From: Chitinophaga rupis
GTDB lineage: Bacteria > Bacteroidota > Bacteroidia > Chitinophagales > Chitinophagaceae
Length of the DNA stretch: 64,000 bases
Direction: 5' to 3'
Assembly: GCF_900109685.1 (NCBI RefSeq)
Contig: NZ_FOBB01000001.1
Coordinates: 1,302,001-1,366,000, forward strand
The notes beneath the pieces were generated by a model. It did no database searches. It was not told the DNA's origin and saw only the letters and a list, made by a program, of their open reading frames with translations. Shown in pieces: positions 17,686-26,734 of this stretch. Both the position numbers and the translations under genes were made by a program. Position 1 is the first letter of the stretch, and every line of letters begins with the position of its first letter.

Positions 17686-17717
17686 CACCGCATTTTTAAC
17701 CAAACCCAAGTTTTCAC

Positions 17718-18359
17718 ATGAAGAAGAACGTAGTATTATTAACGTTAGCCCTGGTAGCCACAACCCTGTCCAGCTACGCACAAGTATCTTTTGGCGTAAA
17801 AGCTGGTTACAACAGCAGCACTATTAGCATTGAAGAAAATGAAGGTACCAGCAGACTGTCTGGCTTCCATGCAGGTGTAATTGCTGATCTTAGCCTCGCA
17901 GAATCATTTTCTCTGCAACCTCAGTTACTGTATAGCGCTAAGGGCATCAAGGTTAAGGATTTGGACATGAACGGGAATGAAACCAAAGTAAGCTTCAAAA
18001 TGAACTACCTGGAGCTGCCTGTTAACTTCCTGTACAAACCGCAGGTAGGCGCCGGTAAGCTGTTTGTAGGTGCTGGTCCTTACCTGGCTTTAGGCCTGGG
18101 TGGTAAGTTCGGAGACGCTAAAGTTAAATTCGACGGCAAAAAATCCGCAGACATTGACGAAACCGATGACAACGTTCACGCAAAGGCGCTGGATGCTGGT
18201 GCTAACTTCCTGGCTGGTTATGAGCTGAAGAACGGTTTACTGTTCAGCATCAACTACAGCCTGGGTTTAACCAACTGGAGCCCTGATGGCGACAAATCCA
18301 AGAACAGCTACCTTGGTATCAGCGTAGGTTATTTGCTGCATAGCGGTAAGAAGAAATAA
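17718..18359 (+). CDS. Outer membrane beta-barrel protein, OMP_b-brl_2 type (copy 4)
   Basis: A 213-residue exported barrel protein: signal peptide MKKNVVLLTLALVATTLSSYAQ, strand VSFGVKAGYNSSTISI, conserved YLELPVNFLYKPQVGAGKLFVGAGPYLALGLGGK written here in two parts of the same region, and LGISVGYLL near the C-terminus, ending in HSGKKK. A consensus promoter precedes it and a strong terminator follows, so it is a single-gene unit that may be highly expressed. Function unknown. Confidence 0.9.
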   Translation: MKKNVVLLTLALVATTLSSYAQVSFGVKAGYNSSTISIEENEGTSRLSGFHAGVIADLSLAESFSLQPQLLYSAKGIKVKDLDMNGNETKVSFKMNYLELPVNFLYKPQVGAGKLFVGAGPYLALGLGGKFGDAKVKFDGKKSADIDETDDNVHAKALDAGANFLAGYELKNGLLFSINYSLGLTNWSPDGDKSKNSYLGISVGYLLHSGKKK

Positions 18360-18387
18360 TAACCATAATACTAATATAATACCAAAA

Positions 18388-18421
18388 GCCGTTTCCCGTA
18401 ATCCGGGAAGCGGTTTTTTTT
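18388..18421 (+). terminator. Rho-independent terminator after OMP copy 4
   Basis: GCCGTTTCCCG/CGGGAAGCGGT stem with a short loop, then eight T residues. Confidence 0.88.
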
Positions 18422-18510
18422 ATGGAGATGTTATAGGGGAGAAATGATAAATGCCCGTCTTAATAACATCGACATAGGACATTTAAAACAAAAGTGTGAC
18501 AGTATTCGTA

Positions 18511-18544
18511 TATGCCACTACGTTTCCACGTAATGGCATTTTTA
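18511..18544. terminator. Hairpin at the 3' end of metF
   Basis: ATGCCACTACGT/ACGTAATGGCAT stem with a TTCC loop, adjacent to the metF stop (18545). T-rich on the plus side, so it may act in both directions between convergent genes. Confidence 0.6.
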
Positions 18545-19498
18545 TTATATAATGGTTTCTACCACATTTTTAATAACATGGGGTTTGCCCAGGGTGTAGT
18601 AGTGCAGCACAGGTACGCCAAACTCCTTCAGCTCCTTTGACTGCTGAATAAGCCAGCGGGTACCTACCTCCTCCACTTCTTTATCTGTTTTACACTTCAG
18701 CACTTCAGAAGAAAGCTCATCCGGGATATCCACAAAAAAGGTACGCGGTAATATGGTAAGCTGTTTTTTGCTGGTAAGGGGTTTTAATCCCGGGATGATC
18801 GGGACGGTAATACCCATTTCGCGGCATTTAGCTACGTAGTCAAAGAATTTCTGGTTGTTAAAGAACATCTGGGTTACAATATAGTCGGCGCCCTGCTCAA
18901 CCTTTCTTTTCAGGTGCGACATATCCGTTTGCATATTGGGCGCTTCAAAATGTTTTTCCGGGTAACCGGCCACGCCTATGCAAAAATTGGTTTTTACACC
19001 GCTTTGCAGGTCCTCCTCCAGGTAAATACCGTTGTTCATATGGGCTACCTGGTCCAGCAGCTCAATGGCGTAACGGTGGCCATGGGGGTCTGGTTCAAAG
19101 AAAGTTTCGTTCTTAGGCGCATCGCCACGCAGCACCAGCACATTATCTACCCCCAGGAAGTTCAGGTCTATCAGCGCATTCTCCGTTTCCTCCCGGCTAA
19201 AGCCGCCACAAATAAGGTGGGGTACGGCATCCACATTGTAATGGTTCATAATAGCGGCGCAAATGCCTACAGTGCCGGGGCGCTTGCGGATCTCTACCTT
19301 CTCAAAAGAGCCATCGGCACGTTTTTTAAACATATGTTCACTACGATGATACGTAACGTTAATAAAAGCAGGCTTGAACTCCATCAGGGGATCCAGATGA
19401 TCATAAATGGAGTCAATACTTTTACCTTTCAGTGGGGGTAATATTTCAAAGGAAATGAGCGTGTCGTTAGCCTTTGCAATATGTTCTGTTACTTTCAT
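18545..19498 (-). CDS. metF: Methylenetetrahydrofolate reductase
   Basis: Flavoprotein that reduces 5,10-methylene-THF to 5-methyl-THF, the methyl donor used by the methionine synthase encoded at 47137-50906. The 317 residues show the TIM-barrel features of the family: ISFEILPPLKGKS at the N-terminus with the catalytic Glu, FINVTYHRSEH, PHLICGGF, NVLVLRGD, GVAGYPEKH and YIVTQMFFNN, and IIPGLKPLTS. It starts 79 bp from the divergent lptB gene (to its preferred start), and the two share a compact intergenic promoter region. Confidence 0.97.
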   Translation of the reverse strand: MKVTEHIAKANDTLISFEILPPLKGKSIDSIYDHLDPLMEFKPAFINVTYHRSEHMFKKRADGSFEKVEIRKRPGTVGICAAIMNHYNVDAVPHLICGGFSREETENALIDLNFLGVDNVLVLRGDAPKNETFFEPDPHGHRYAIELLDQVAHMNNGIYLEEDLQSGVKTNFCIGVAGYPEKHFEAPNMQTDMSHLKRKVEQGADYIVTQMFFNNQKFFDYVAKCREMGITVPIIPGLKPLTSKKQLTILPRTFFVDIPDELSSEVLKCKTDKEVEEVGTRWLIQQSKELKEFGVPVLHYYTLGKPHVIKNVVETII

Positions 19499-19526
19499 CC
19501 GTGAGTGTGTTTATTTTTGTGACGGG

Positions 19527-19534
19527 CAAAAATA
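19527..19534 (-). promoter_or_regulatory. Putative metF -7 promoter element
   Basis: TATTTTTG on the minus strand, an exact TAnnTTTG match 28 nt upstream of the metF ATG. No clear -33 partner. Confidence 0.45.
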
Positions 19535-19541
19535 ATATAAT

Positions 19542-19572
19542 CTTGGGTAAATGGTTATTTTTGCTAAGTTTG
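19542..19572 (+). promoter_or_regulatory. Putative lptB promoter
   Basis: CTTG (19542-19545) and TAAGTTTG (19565-19572) are separated by exactly 19 nt, the spacing expected for Bacteroidota promoters. The -7 box ends 5 nt before the ATG at 19578, which suggests a leaderless or nearly leaderless mRNA and argues against the longer open frame from 19551. Confidence 0.6.
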
Positions 19573-19577
19573 AACAT

Positions 19578-20342
19578 ATGGTATTAAAAATTCATACAGA
19601 TCAACTGGTTAAGAAATACCGCAACAGAACGGTAGTGAACCATGTATCTGTAGAGGTTAAGCAAGGAGAGATTGTAGGGCTGCTGGGCCCTAACGGTGCT
19701 GGTAAAACCACTACCTTTTACATGGTGGTGGGTTTAATTAAGCCGGATGAGGGACAGGTTTTCCTCAATGATCTTAATATTACCAAACTGCCCATGTATA
19801 AACGGGCGCAGATGGGCATTGGTTATTTACCGCAGGAGGCCTCTGTGTTCCGCAAGCTGAGCGTGGAAGATAATATTGCAGCGGTGCTGGAAATGACAGA
19901 CCTGAAAAAGGCGGAGCAAAAAGAGAAGCTGGAAAGCTTACTGAATGAGTTCCGGCTGCAGCACGTGCGAAAAAGCCCGGGCGATGTACTGAGCGGTGGT
20001 GAGCGCCGCCGTACGGAAATAGCCAGGGCGCTGGCAGTAGACCCTAAGTTTATTTTGCTGGATGAGCCTTTTGCAGGTATTGACCCTATTGCCGTAGAAG
20101 ATATACAATCAATAGTAGCCCGGCTGAAATATAAGAACATCGGTATCCTGATCACAGACCATAACGTACAGGAAACCTTATCCATTACAGACAGGGCTTA
20201 TTTATTATTTGAAGGCAAGATCCTGAAAGCCGGTTCTGCGGAAGAACTGGCGGAGGATGAACAGGTAAGAAAAGTGTATCTTGGGCAAAATTTCATTCTA
20301 CGCCGTAAGAATTACCTGGACGAAGCTGCGAAACAACAATAA
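19578..20342 (+). CDS. lptB: LPS export ABC transporter ATP-binding protein LptB
   Basis: Cytoplasmic ATPase of the LptB2FG complex, which extracts lipopolysaccharide from the inner membrane for transport to the outer membrane. In 254 residues: Walker [11 protein letters not shown]-loop region [20 protein letters not shown] signature [15 protein letters not shown], Walker [14 protein letters not shown] and the switch His in [12 protein letters not shown], all close to LptB. No other lpt gene is adjacent. The frame is open from 19551, but the ATG at 19578 gives the usual start ([10 protein letters not shown]) and lies just after a promoter box. Confidence 0.96.
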   Translation: MVLKIHTDQLVKKYRNRTVVNHVSVEVKQGEIVGLLGPNGAGKTTTFYMVVGLIKPDEGQVFLNDLNITKLPMYKRAQMGIGYLPQEASVFRKLSVEDNIAAVLEMTDLKKAEQKEKLESLLNEFRLQHVRKSPGDVLSGGERRRTEIARALAVDPKFILLDEPFAGIDPIAVEDIQSIVARLKYKNIGILITDHNVQETLSITDRAYLLFEGKILKAGSAEELAEDEQVRKVYLGQNFILRRKNYLDEAAKQQ

Positions 20343-20449
20343 AACCGGTTTGAAATTTACAGCGTGATGTAGAATGTTTTACGTAGCCTGAAACAAACAT
20401 GCTGACATCTGCTTTAAGTCACACAATCCAAACGAACCTTTCTTAAATT

Positions 20450-21979
20450 ATGAGAATCTTAAGTCCTGCAATATCTCAATTGGCGCGATTGCGTATGGGA
20501 CGCATAGAGTATTTTATGCAATATCCCCTACAGGTGCAGCAGCAGGTATTCCAGAGTCTGATCAGTGCTGCCCAGTATACAGAGTTTGGTAAGCAATACA
20601 ACTTTTCCAGCATCTATAAAATAGAGGAATTCAAACAACGCGTACCCGTACATAATTATGATTCCATTAAGCCCTATATACAACGGGTAATGGAAGGGCA
20701 GCAGAATGTATTATGGAACACGCCTATTAAATGGTTTGCAAAATCCAGCGGTACTACTGCAGATAAGAGCAAATTTATTCCCGTATCCGTAGAAAGCCTG
20801 GATGAATGCCACTACCGCTCCGGGCGTGATGTGCTTTCCCTTTACTACAACAACTTCCCGGATTCAGACCTGCTTACCGGCAAATCACTGGTAATAGGCG
20901 GCAGCCACCAGGTTAACAAACTATCTACCGACAGCGATTCCTATTACGGCGACCTGAGCGCCGTAATGTTGCAGAATATGCCCTTTTACGGTAACATGAT
21001 CCGTACGCCGGACCTTTCCATTGCCCTGATGGATGAATGGGAAGAGAAAATAGAGCGTATGGCCAATGCCGTTATACATGAAAATGTAACTTCTATAGCC
21101 GGTGTACCCACCTGGACCCTGGTGCTTATAAAACGAATTTTTGAGCTAACAGGTACGGATAACCTGGCAGATGTATGGCCCAACCTGGAGCTGTATATGC
21201 ACGGGGGCGTAAGCTTTACACCGTACCGCGAGCAGTTTAAAAAGCTGATCCGCAAGCCGGATATGTACTACCAGGAAACCTACAATGCCTCTGAAGGTTT
21301 TTTTGCTGCGCAGGATATTATTGGGCAGGAAGGTTTGCTGCTGTTCCTGAACCATGGCATTTTCTATGAGTTTATGCCTATGGAAGAATATGGTAAGGAA
21401 TACCCGCGTACTATGCAGCTGCAGGATGTGGAAATGGGTAAGAACTATGCCATTATCATTAGCACCAACGGTGGTCTGTGGCGCTACCTGGTGGGCGATA
21501 CCATACAGTTTGTAAGCCTGGCGCCCTACCGTATACGGGTAAGCGGGCGTACCAAATCATTCATCAATGCATTTGGAGAAGAGCTGATCGTTGAAAATTC
21601 TGATAAAGCTATTGCACATGCCTGTGATGTAACCGGTGCTATCGTGAACGACTATACGGCGGCGCCTATTTATTTTAGTGATGCAGGCAACGGCGGGCAT
21701 GAATGGCTCGTAGAATTTGATGTAATGCCGGGCAGTGTAGAGCAATTTGTTGAGGTAATGGATAAAACCCTGCAATCTGTTAACTCTGATTACGAAGCTA
21801 AACGCCATAAAGATATTGCTCTGCGCATGCCGGTAGTGCATGTGCTGCCTAATGGTACTTTTTGTGAATGGTTAAAGAGCAAAGGTAAGCTGGGTGGCCA
21901 GCACAAAGTACCGCGCCTGAATAATGAGCGGAATTATGTAGAGGAGATCCTGCGGTTTTCACAAACAGCCAACCTCTAA
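20450..21979 (+). CDS. GH3 auxin-responsive promoter family protein
   Basis: A 509-residue member of the GH3 branch of acyl-adenylate-forming enzymes. In plants these conjugate amino acids to auxin or jasmonate; bacterial members are widespread in Bacteroidota and their substrates are not known. Motifs: WFAKSSGTTADKSKFIPVS (the phosphate-binding loop with SSGTT), the YNASEGFFAAQD segment (the second adenylation motif, YxASE), and a C-terminal lid with RVSGRTKSFINAFGEEL. Complete, with no signal peptide. It has more than 100 bp between it and lptB and is probably transcribed separately. Adenylation activity is expected from the motifs; the acceptor cannot be told. Confidence 0.93.
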   Translation: MRILSPAISQLARLRMGRIEYFMQYPLQVQQQVFQSLISAAQYTEFGKQYNFSSIYKIEEFKQRVPVHNYDSIKPYIQRVMEGQQNVLWNTPIKWFAKSSGTTADKSKFIPVSVESLDECHYRSGRDVLSLYYNNFPDSDLLTGKSLVIGGSHQVNKLSTDSDSYYGDLSAVMLQNMPFYGNMIRTPDLSIALMDEWEEKIERMANAVIHENVTSIAGVPTWTLVLIKRIFELTGTDNLADVWPNLELYMHGGVSFTPYREQFKKLIRKPDMYYQETYNASEGFFAAQDIIGQEGLLLFLNHGIFYEFMPMEEYGKEYPRTMQLQDVEMGKNYAIIISTNGGLWRYLVGDTIQFVSLAPYRIRVSGRTKSFINAFGEELIVENSDKAIAHACDVTGAIVNDYTAAPIYFSDAGNGGHEWLVEFDVMPGSVEQFVEVMDKTLQSVNSDYEAKRHKDIALRMPVVHVLPNGTFCEWLKSKGKLGGQHKVPRLNNERNYVEEILRFSQTANL

Positions 21980-22060
21980 TAATGAATAATGAATAATGAA
22001 AAATGAATAATGAATAGAAAGGTGTGGTAGGATGTGTGTTATTATTCATGAAATAAAGCA
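21979..22060. repeat. Low-complexity AATGAATAATG run with inverted end
   Basis: Tandem words AATGAATAATGAATAATGAA run from the GH3 stop to about 22018, and ATTATTCATGAAAT near 22040-22053 is the inverse, so the RNA could form an A/T-rich hairpin. It separates the GH3 gene from fabG. Confidence 0.6.
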
Positions 22061-22097
22061 GCCTATTTTTTAATCTTTAATTGATATTAACAGACAC

Positions 22098-22847
22098 ATG
22101 AAACTACTGGAGAACAAAGTTGCTATTGTAACAGGTGCCAGCCGGGGAATTGGAGAAGCGATTGCTGAAAAATTTGCAGAACAGGGAGCCCATGTAGCCT
22201 TTACATACGTAAGCTCTGATGAAAAAGCCAAAGCCCTGGAGCAAAAGCTGCAGGCCAAAGGCGTGAAGGCCAAAGCATATAAAAGCAATGCCGGTATTTA
22301 TGCAGATTGTGAAACGCTGGTAGCTGATGTGCTGAAGGACTTTGGTAGTATTGATATATGCGTGAACAATGCCGGTATTTCCAAAGATAACCTGCTGCTG
22401 CGCATGAGCGAAGATCAGTGGGATGATGTAATGGACATTAACCTGAAGAGCGTGTATAACATGACCAAACAGGTAATACGCCCTATGATGAAAGCCAGGA
22501 ACGGCGCTATCATTAACATGAGCTCCATTATTGGTATTAAAGGTAATGCCGGCCAAAGCAGCTATGCCGCTTCCAAAGCAGGCATTATTGGTTTCACCAA
22601 ATCTATAGCGCAGGAGCTGGGCAGCCGCAACATACGCTGTAACGCTGTGGCGCCGGGCTTCGTAGAAACAGATATGACGCACTACCTGAAAGATGGTGAA
22701 GGTGCTAAGGCCTATATTGAAAAAATTCCCCTGGGCCGCTTTGGCACCCCGGAAGATATTGCCAATGTATGCCTGTTTCTGGCATCTGACATGGGTAACT
22801 ATTTAACCGGGCAGGTGATCAGCGCCTGTGGCGGGTTGAATATTTAA
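22098..22847 (+). CDS. fabG: 3-oxoacyl-[acyl-carrier-protein] reductase FabG
   Basis: NADPH-dependent reductase of the type II fatty acid elongation cycle. A 249-residue short-chain dehydrogenase with TGASRGIGEAIAEKF (Rossmann glycine motif), NNAGISKDNLLLRM (NNAG plus the FabG-type SKDNLLLRM), NMSSIIG (catalytic Ser), SYAASKAG (Tyr-x3-Lys), and a C-terminus LTGQVISACGGLNI. The SKDNLLLRM signature separates FabG from other SDRs. No other fatty-acid gene is adjacent. A perfect 21-bp hairpin follows. Confidence 0.95.
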   Translation: MKLLENKVAIVTGASRGIGEAIAEKFAEQGAHVAFTYVSSDEKAKALEQKLQAKGVKAKAYKSNAGIYADCETLVADVLKDFGSIDICVNNAGISKDNLLLRMSEDQWDDVMDINLKSVYNMTKQVIRPMMKARNGAIINMSSIIGIKGNAGQSSYAASKAGIIGFTKSIAQELGSRNIRCNAVAPGFVETDMTHYLKDGEGAKAYIEKIPLGRFGTPEDIANVCLFLASDMGNYLTGQVISACGGLNI

Positions 22848-22850
22848 TGG

Positions 22851-22985
22851 GGTCGATGGTCCATAGTCGATGGTCCATGGCATAGAACGCAGAAAATATT
22901 AGCTTAACAAGAAAGCGGGTATATCATTGGTTTGATATACCCGCTTTCTTGTTATAGGCAATGGACCATCGACTATGACCCATGG
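22851..22985. repeat. CCATAGTCGATGGTCCATGG repeat pair flanking a terminator
   Basis: The word GGTCCATAGTCGATGGTCCATGG (22857-22880) and its inverse ATGGACCATCGACTATGACCCATGG (22961-22984) flank the fabG terminator as the outer arms of a larger palindrome. Same family as 13098-13268. Confidence 0.8.
22906..22953. terminator. Bidirectional terminator between fabG and SMP-30 gene
   Basis: Perfect 21-bp stem (left arm 22906-22926, right arm 22933-22953) with a 6-nt loop, core GAAAGCGGGTATATCA. It lies between convergent genes. Confidence 0.85.
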
Positions 22986-22997
22986 ACTTTTCACCAC

Positions 22998-23879
22998 TTA
23001 CTTTCCCGCAATATCCACCCTGAAAGTTTCAATACATTTCCGGTCCTGCAGGGTTACATATACGGTTTTCTTATCCTTACCGCCAAATACCAGGTTGCTG
23101 CATAATTTGCCTTTTAAGGGCACTTCGCGGATTAGCTTTCCATCTGGTGAAAGCACGGCTATTACGCCTTTGCCATGGCGGCATACATACAGGTTGCCGG
23201 CCTTATCGCATTTCATACCATCAAATCCAAAATCGGGGAATTCGGCAAACAGTTTTTTGTTGAAAATATTGCCGGCATCATCCACATCATAACGCCAGAT
23301 CTTACGCTGCACACTTTCATTGATGTACAGGTTTTTTTCATCCGGGCTCAGGGCAATACCATTGGCAGTACCCAGGCGGCGCTCCAGCAATACGGGATTA
23401 CCACCTTTGTCTATACGCCACAATTGTCCGCTGCCGGCCCGCCAGTTAGGATCTGTGGCAAACAGGCGGCCTTTGCTGGTAATGCAAATGTCGTTAGGCT
23501 GGTTAAACTGGCTGGAGTGTACATATACGCTAACCGCTTTGGTTTTCATATTCACCTCCAGTATGTTATGGCCTTTAAAATCGGCCAGGTACATATTGCC
23601 TTCACTATTGAACACGATACTGTTGGCGGTGCTGCTATCTGCCAGGGTCACAAATACTTCGCCACTGCCATCTTTGGTATTGATCTTACCAACGGTACCG
23701 TCTTTCTGGAAGTTCACCACGTACAGGTTCCCTGCTTTATCAAAATTAGGGCCCTCAATGTTCTGGGAGAAGGTATTCTCCTGCGTAAGGTCCTGTGCCT
23801 CAAACAGTGCAGGTTTTTTTTGTGCGCTAACAGTGCTGCAGACTAAAACAGCCGCCAGTAATACGATGGTTTTTTGCAT
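22998..23879 (-). CDS. SMP-30/gluconolactonase-like beta-propeller protein
   Basis: Exported protein of 293 residues: signal peptide MQKTIVLLAAVLVCSTVSAQ, then a six-bladed propeller of the SMP-30/gluconolactonase/LRE-like type. Repeated blades read EGPNFDKAGNLYVVNF, NSIVFNSEGNMYLADF, NDICITSKGRLFATDP, NGIALSPDEKNLYINES and DGMKCDKAGNLYVCRHG; the Glu in IEGP, the Asn in QPND and NGIA and the Asp in FDGM match the metal-ligand positions of the family. Probably a periplasmic lactonase; the natural lactone is unknown. The gene is alone and convergent with fabG. Confidence 0.9.
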   Translation of the reverse strand: MQKTIVLLAAVLVCSTVSAQKKPALFEAQDLTQENTFSQNIEGPNFDKAGNLYVVNFQKDGTVGKINTKDGSGEVFVTLADSSTANSIVFNSEGNMYLADFKGHNILEVNMKTKAVSVYVHSSQFNQPNDICITSKGRLFATDPNWRAGSGQLWRIDKGGNPVLLERRLGTANGIALSPDEKNLYINESVQRKIWRYDVDDAGNIFNKKLFAEFPDFGFDGMKCDKAGNLYVCRHGKGVIAVLSPDGKLIREVPLKGKLCSNLVFGGKDKKTVYVTLQDRKCIETFRVDIAGK

Positions 23880-24005
23880 GTTATAAATTATAAATAAGCT
23901 GCACTAAGCTATATAAATTTATTAGTGAATACAACAATTTATATACCGGCGGAAAGTATTGGCGGCGGGCGGCGGACCGTATAGTTTTTTACTATTTTCG
24001 CACCC

Positions 24006-25058
24006 ATGATCCATGTTTCAGCATTCCAGGATTTAGCACACCTGGCCATTCATAAAGTAGGCAATTCCTCGCAGGATGAGCCATTGATCTGTTCCCAGGC
24101 GCCGCTGGCCCTGCAGGATGAAACCATTGGCCAGCTGCTGCTGAATTATTTTATACAACCGTTTACCAACAGCGCAGAATACTTCCGTTTTTTTCACGAG
24201 GCCGACCTGCAGCTGAATGAGGTATTCCAGTATTGCAAGCGCATTTTTGCCGACCAGGAAAGTTTTTACGAACAGTCCGTGAATATTGCCAAACATTTAT
24301 ACAAACACTCTACCCATCCTAAAATAAAGGGTGGGGAGCTGTATATCACTTACTTCAATAAATGTTTGACAGACGGGGAGGAGGTGCCGGCTATCGGCAT
24401 CTTTAAATCAGAGAACCGGGATACGTATTTAAAAGTGTTCCTTTCCAATGATAATTACCAGGTGAATTACGAGGATGGTATAAACATTAACAAGCTGGAT
24501 AAAGGCTGCCTGGTGTTTAATACGGAAGAAGGGGAAGGATACAAGGTGAGCATTATTGACAGCATCAGCAAACAGAATGAGGCGGTGTACTGGAAAGACT
24601 CTTTTTTACAGGTACAGCGCCGGGAAGACAGCTATCATCAAACAGAAACCATGGTGAACATGTGTAAGCTGTTTATACAGGACAAGCTGCCTGCTGAATA
24701 TGAAATGAGCCGGGTAGACCAGGTGGACCTCCTGAACAAGTCCGCCGCTTACTTTAAGGAGAAAGAGCAGTTCCAGGTAGATGATTTTGCACAGGAAGTA
24801 TTAGGTCATCCGGATGCCATCGCATCGTTCAAGGAATACCGTGATCATTTTAAGCAGGAGTTCCGGCAGGAGATACCGGATGAATTTGACATTTCTGCAC
24901 CAGCCGTAAAAAAACAGCAAAAGGTATTCAAGAGCGTTCTAAAGCTGGATCGTAATTTTCATATATACATTCACGGTGACCGGGAGCTGATAGAGCGGGG
25001 GTATGATGAGGCAACGAATATGCATTACTATAAGCTGATGTTTGAGAACGAAAGCTAA
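24006..25058 (+). CDS. Nucleoid-associated protein, NdpA/YejK family
   Basis: A 350-residue member of the 37-kDa nucleoid-associated family (NA37). The N-terminal part reads HLAIHKVGNSSQDEPLICS, followed by acidic and helical segments (LLNYFIQPFTNSAEYFRFFHE) and KHPKIKGGELYITYF-like text with the internal GGELYITYFNKC motif of the family. It is thought to bind chromosomal DNA, but the exact role is not established. The ATG at 24006 lies 5 nt after a -7-like TATTTTCG (23993-24000). A bidirectional terminator follows. Confidence 0.9.
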   Translation: MIHVSAFQDLAHLAIHKVGNSSQDEPLICSQAPLALQDETIGQLLLNYFIQPFTNSAEYFRFFHEADLQLNEVFQYCKRIFADQESFYEQSVNIAKHLYKHSTHPKIKGGELYITYFNKCLTDGEEVPAIGIFKSENRDTYLKVFLSNDNYQVNYEDGININKLDKGCLVFNTEEGEGYKVSIIDSISKQNEAVYWKDSFLQVQRREDSYHQTETMVNMCKLFIQDKLPAEYEMSRVDQVDLLNKSAAYFKEKEQFQVDDFAQEVLGHPDAIASFKEYRDHFKQEFRQEIPDEFDISAPAVKKQQKVFKSVLKLDRNFHIYIHGDRELIERGYDEATNMHYYKLMFENES

Positions 25059-25074
25059 CGGTGGCAAACCGCAT

Positions 25075-25111
25075 AAAAAAGAGCAAATGAATCATCTTCA
25101 TTTGCTCTTTT
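25075..25111. terminator. Bidirectional terminator between NdpA-like gene and ricT
   Basis: AAAAGAGCAAATGAA/TTCATTTGCTCTTTT, a perfect 15-bp stem with a 5-nt loop and A/T tracts on both sides, between convergent genes. Confidence 0.9.
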
Positions 25112-25128
25112 CGCTTATAAACGGGTGA

Positions 25129-26574
25129 TTATTTCTTCGTCTTATGCCGGGGCGGACGGTGTTTATGATCCCGTGGTTCCCTGGGTTCCCGCGGCGGGTT
25201 GTTGTTACCACCATCCTGCTGCGGTTGGCGGGGACCGTGCTGCTGTTGCTTTTGCTCCGGTTTATGGCCGCCACCTTGCTGTCCCTGGCCCTGCGGTCTG
25301 GGTTCACGGTGCTTTTGCTCGTGCCGGTTACGTTGTTCCGGACGGTTGTTGCCATCTGCTTTCCGGGGCTGTTGCTGTTGTTGCGGCTTTTGTCCGCCGG
25401 GCTGGCCCTGTTGTTGTTGCTGTGGTTTCTGCTGCTTTTGTTTTTCCTTTTCCTTATCCTTCTGCTTACGCTTATGGGAGGTTTTTTCCAGGCTGCGCAG
25501 GCTTATTTGTCCTACCACATCGGCAAAGCCCAGGTCTGTTTCCTTGGGTTTGCTTACCACTACTTCCACGGCTTTCAGCTCCTCTGGTTTAATACCCTGT
25601 TTGTTCAGCTGGCGTATTTCTTTTACGCGGCTGATGGTTAAGGGGTATTGTTTGTTACTGGTATCGTAACTATACCACATGAGGTTCTTGAAAATATCCC
25701 GTTTTTGCAGGGTGGCGGTGCCGCCGGTAGTTTCTATGGTATCGGCATCTTCCGGGAAATCCTTCAATGCATCCAGGTAAGTATCCAGCTCATAATTGAG
25801 GCAGCATTTGAGGCGGCCGCACTGGCCGGATAATTTGGCCTGGTTTATAGAAAGGTTCTGGTAACGGGCAGCCGTGGTGTTCACGCTCTTGAAGTCGGTT
25901 AACCAGGTGGAGCAGCACAGCTCGCGTCCGCAGCTGCCAATACCGCCTACCTTACCCGCTTCCTGGCGGGCGCCTATCTGCCGCATTTCAACCTTTACAC
26001 GAAATTCCGAAGCGTATAGCTTAATCAGCTCGCGGAAATCCACGCGGTCATCAGCAGTATAAAAGAAGGTGGCTTTACGGCCGTCGGCCTGGATCTCTAC
26101 TTCGGCAAGCTTCATTTCAAGCCCTATGCTGCGGGCCATGGCCCGGGCTTTAATGAGGGCATCCTTTTCGCGGCCCTTATTCTCGTTCATACGGTGCAGG
26201 TCGTCGGCCGTGGGGCGGCGCAACACTTTTTTTACCTCAGGGGTATCTTCTGCCCGTCTTTTTTTCATTTGCAGCTTTACTAACTCGCCGGTAAGACTTA
26301 CGGTTCCTATATCAAAACCGCTGATGCCTTCCACTGTTACCATTTCTCCCTTATCGAAGTATTGTTTGGTAACATTGCGGAAAAAATCTTTACGACTGCC
26401 ATTATTAAAGCTAACTTCTATAATATCAAATGGTGCTAAGCTGTCACCCAAGGGAATATTGGCCAGCCAATCAAATACATTAAGCCTGTTACATCCTCCG
26501 CTACTGCATCCTCCATTGCTTTTGCATCCTGCTGGCTTCCCATCCACTCCCGTACCACATCCGGCACAAGCCAT
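25129..26574 (-). CDS. ricT: RicT/YaaT-like PSP1-domain protein with low-complexity tail
   Basis: A 481-residue protein with a Cys-rich N-terminus (MACAGCGTGVDG, then CKSNGGCSSGGC) and a PSP1 domain (about 50-320). The motifs GSCGRELCCSTWL and GQCGRLKCCLNYE hold the cysteines that in the Bacillus RicA-F-T complex take part in iron-sulfur binding; that complex affects mRNA maturation. Partners RicA and RicF are not in the window. From about residue 355 the chain is a disordered tail rich in Gln, Pro, Gly, Lys, Arg and His (RPQGQGQQGGGHKPEQKQQQ type), probably RNA- or protein-binding. It lies 200 bp after holB on the same strand. Confidence 0.9.
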   Translation of the reverse strand: MACAGCGTGVDGKPAGCKSNGGCSSGGCNRLNVFDWLANIPLGDSLAPFDIIEVSFNNGSRKDFFRNVTKQYFDKGEMVTVEGISGFDIGTVSLTGELVKLQMKKRRAEDTPEVKKVLRRPTADDLHRMNENKGREKDALIKARAMARSIGLEMKLAEVEIQADGRKATFFYTADDRVDFRELIKLYASEFRVKVEMRQIGARQEAGKVGGIGSCGRELCCSTWLTDFKSVNTTAARYQNLSINQAKLSGQCGRLKCCLNYELDTYLDALKDFPEDADTIETTGGTATLQKRDIFKNLMWYSYDTSNKQYPLTISRVKEIRQLNKQGIKPEELKAVEVVVSKPKETDLGFADVVGQISLRSLEKTSHKRKQKDKEKEKQKQQKPQQQQQGQPGGQKPQQQQQPRKADGNNRPEQRNRHEQKHREPRPQGQGQQGGGHKPEQKQQQHGPRQPQQDGGNNNPPREPREPRDHKHRPPRHKTKK

Positions 26575-26734
26575 ATTGTCTTAGTTTAAGTTTTAGTTAT
26601 AAGTATCTATTCCAGTCCAGCCTGTTCCTCACATCCCATCAAAATACATAAATATTTTATAGGATACAAAGAGCAGGAATAACAAAGGTAACCAAAATAG
26701 GCCACGAAAGTTCAGATACAGGGGGCCCTGGGTC

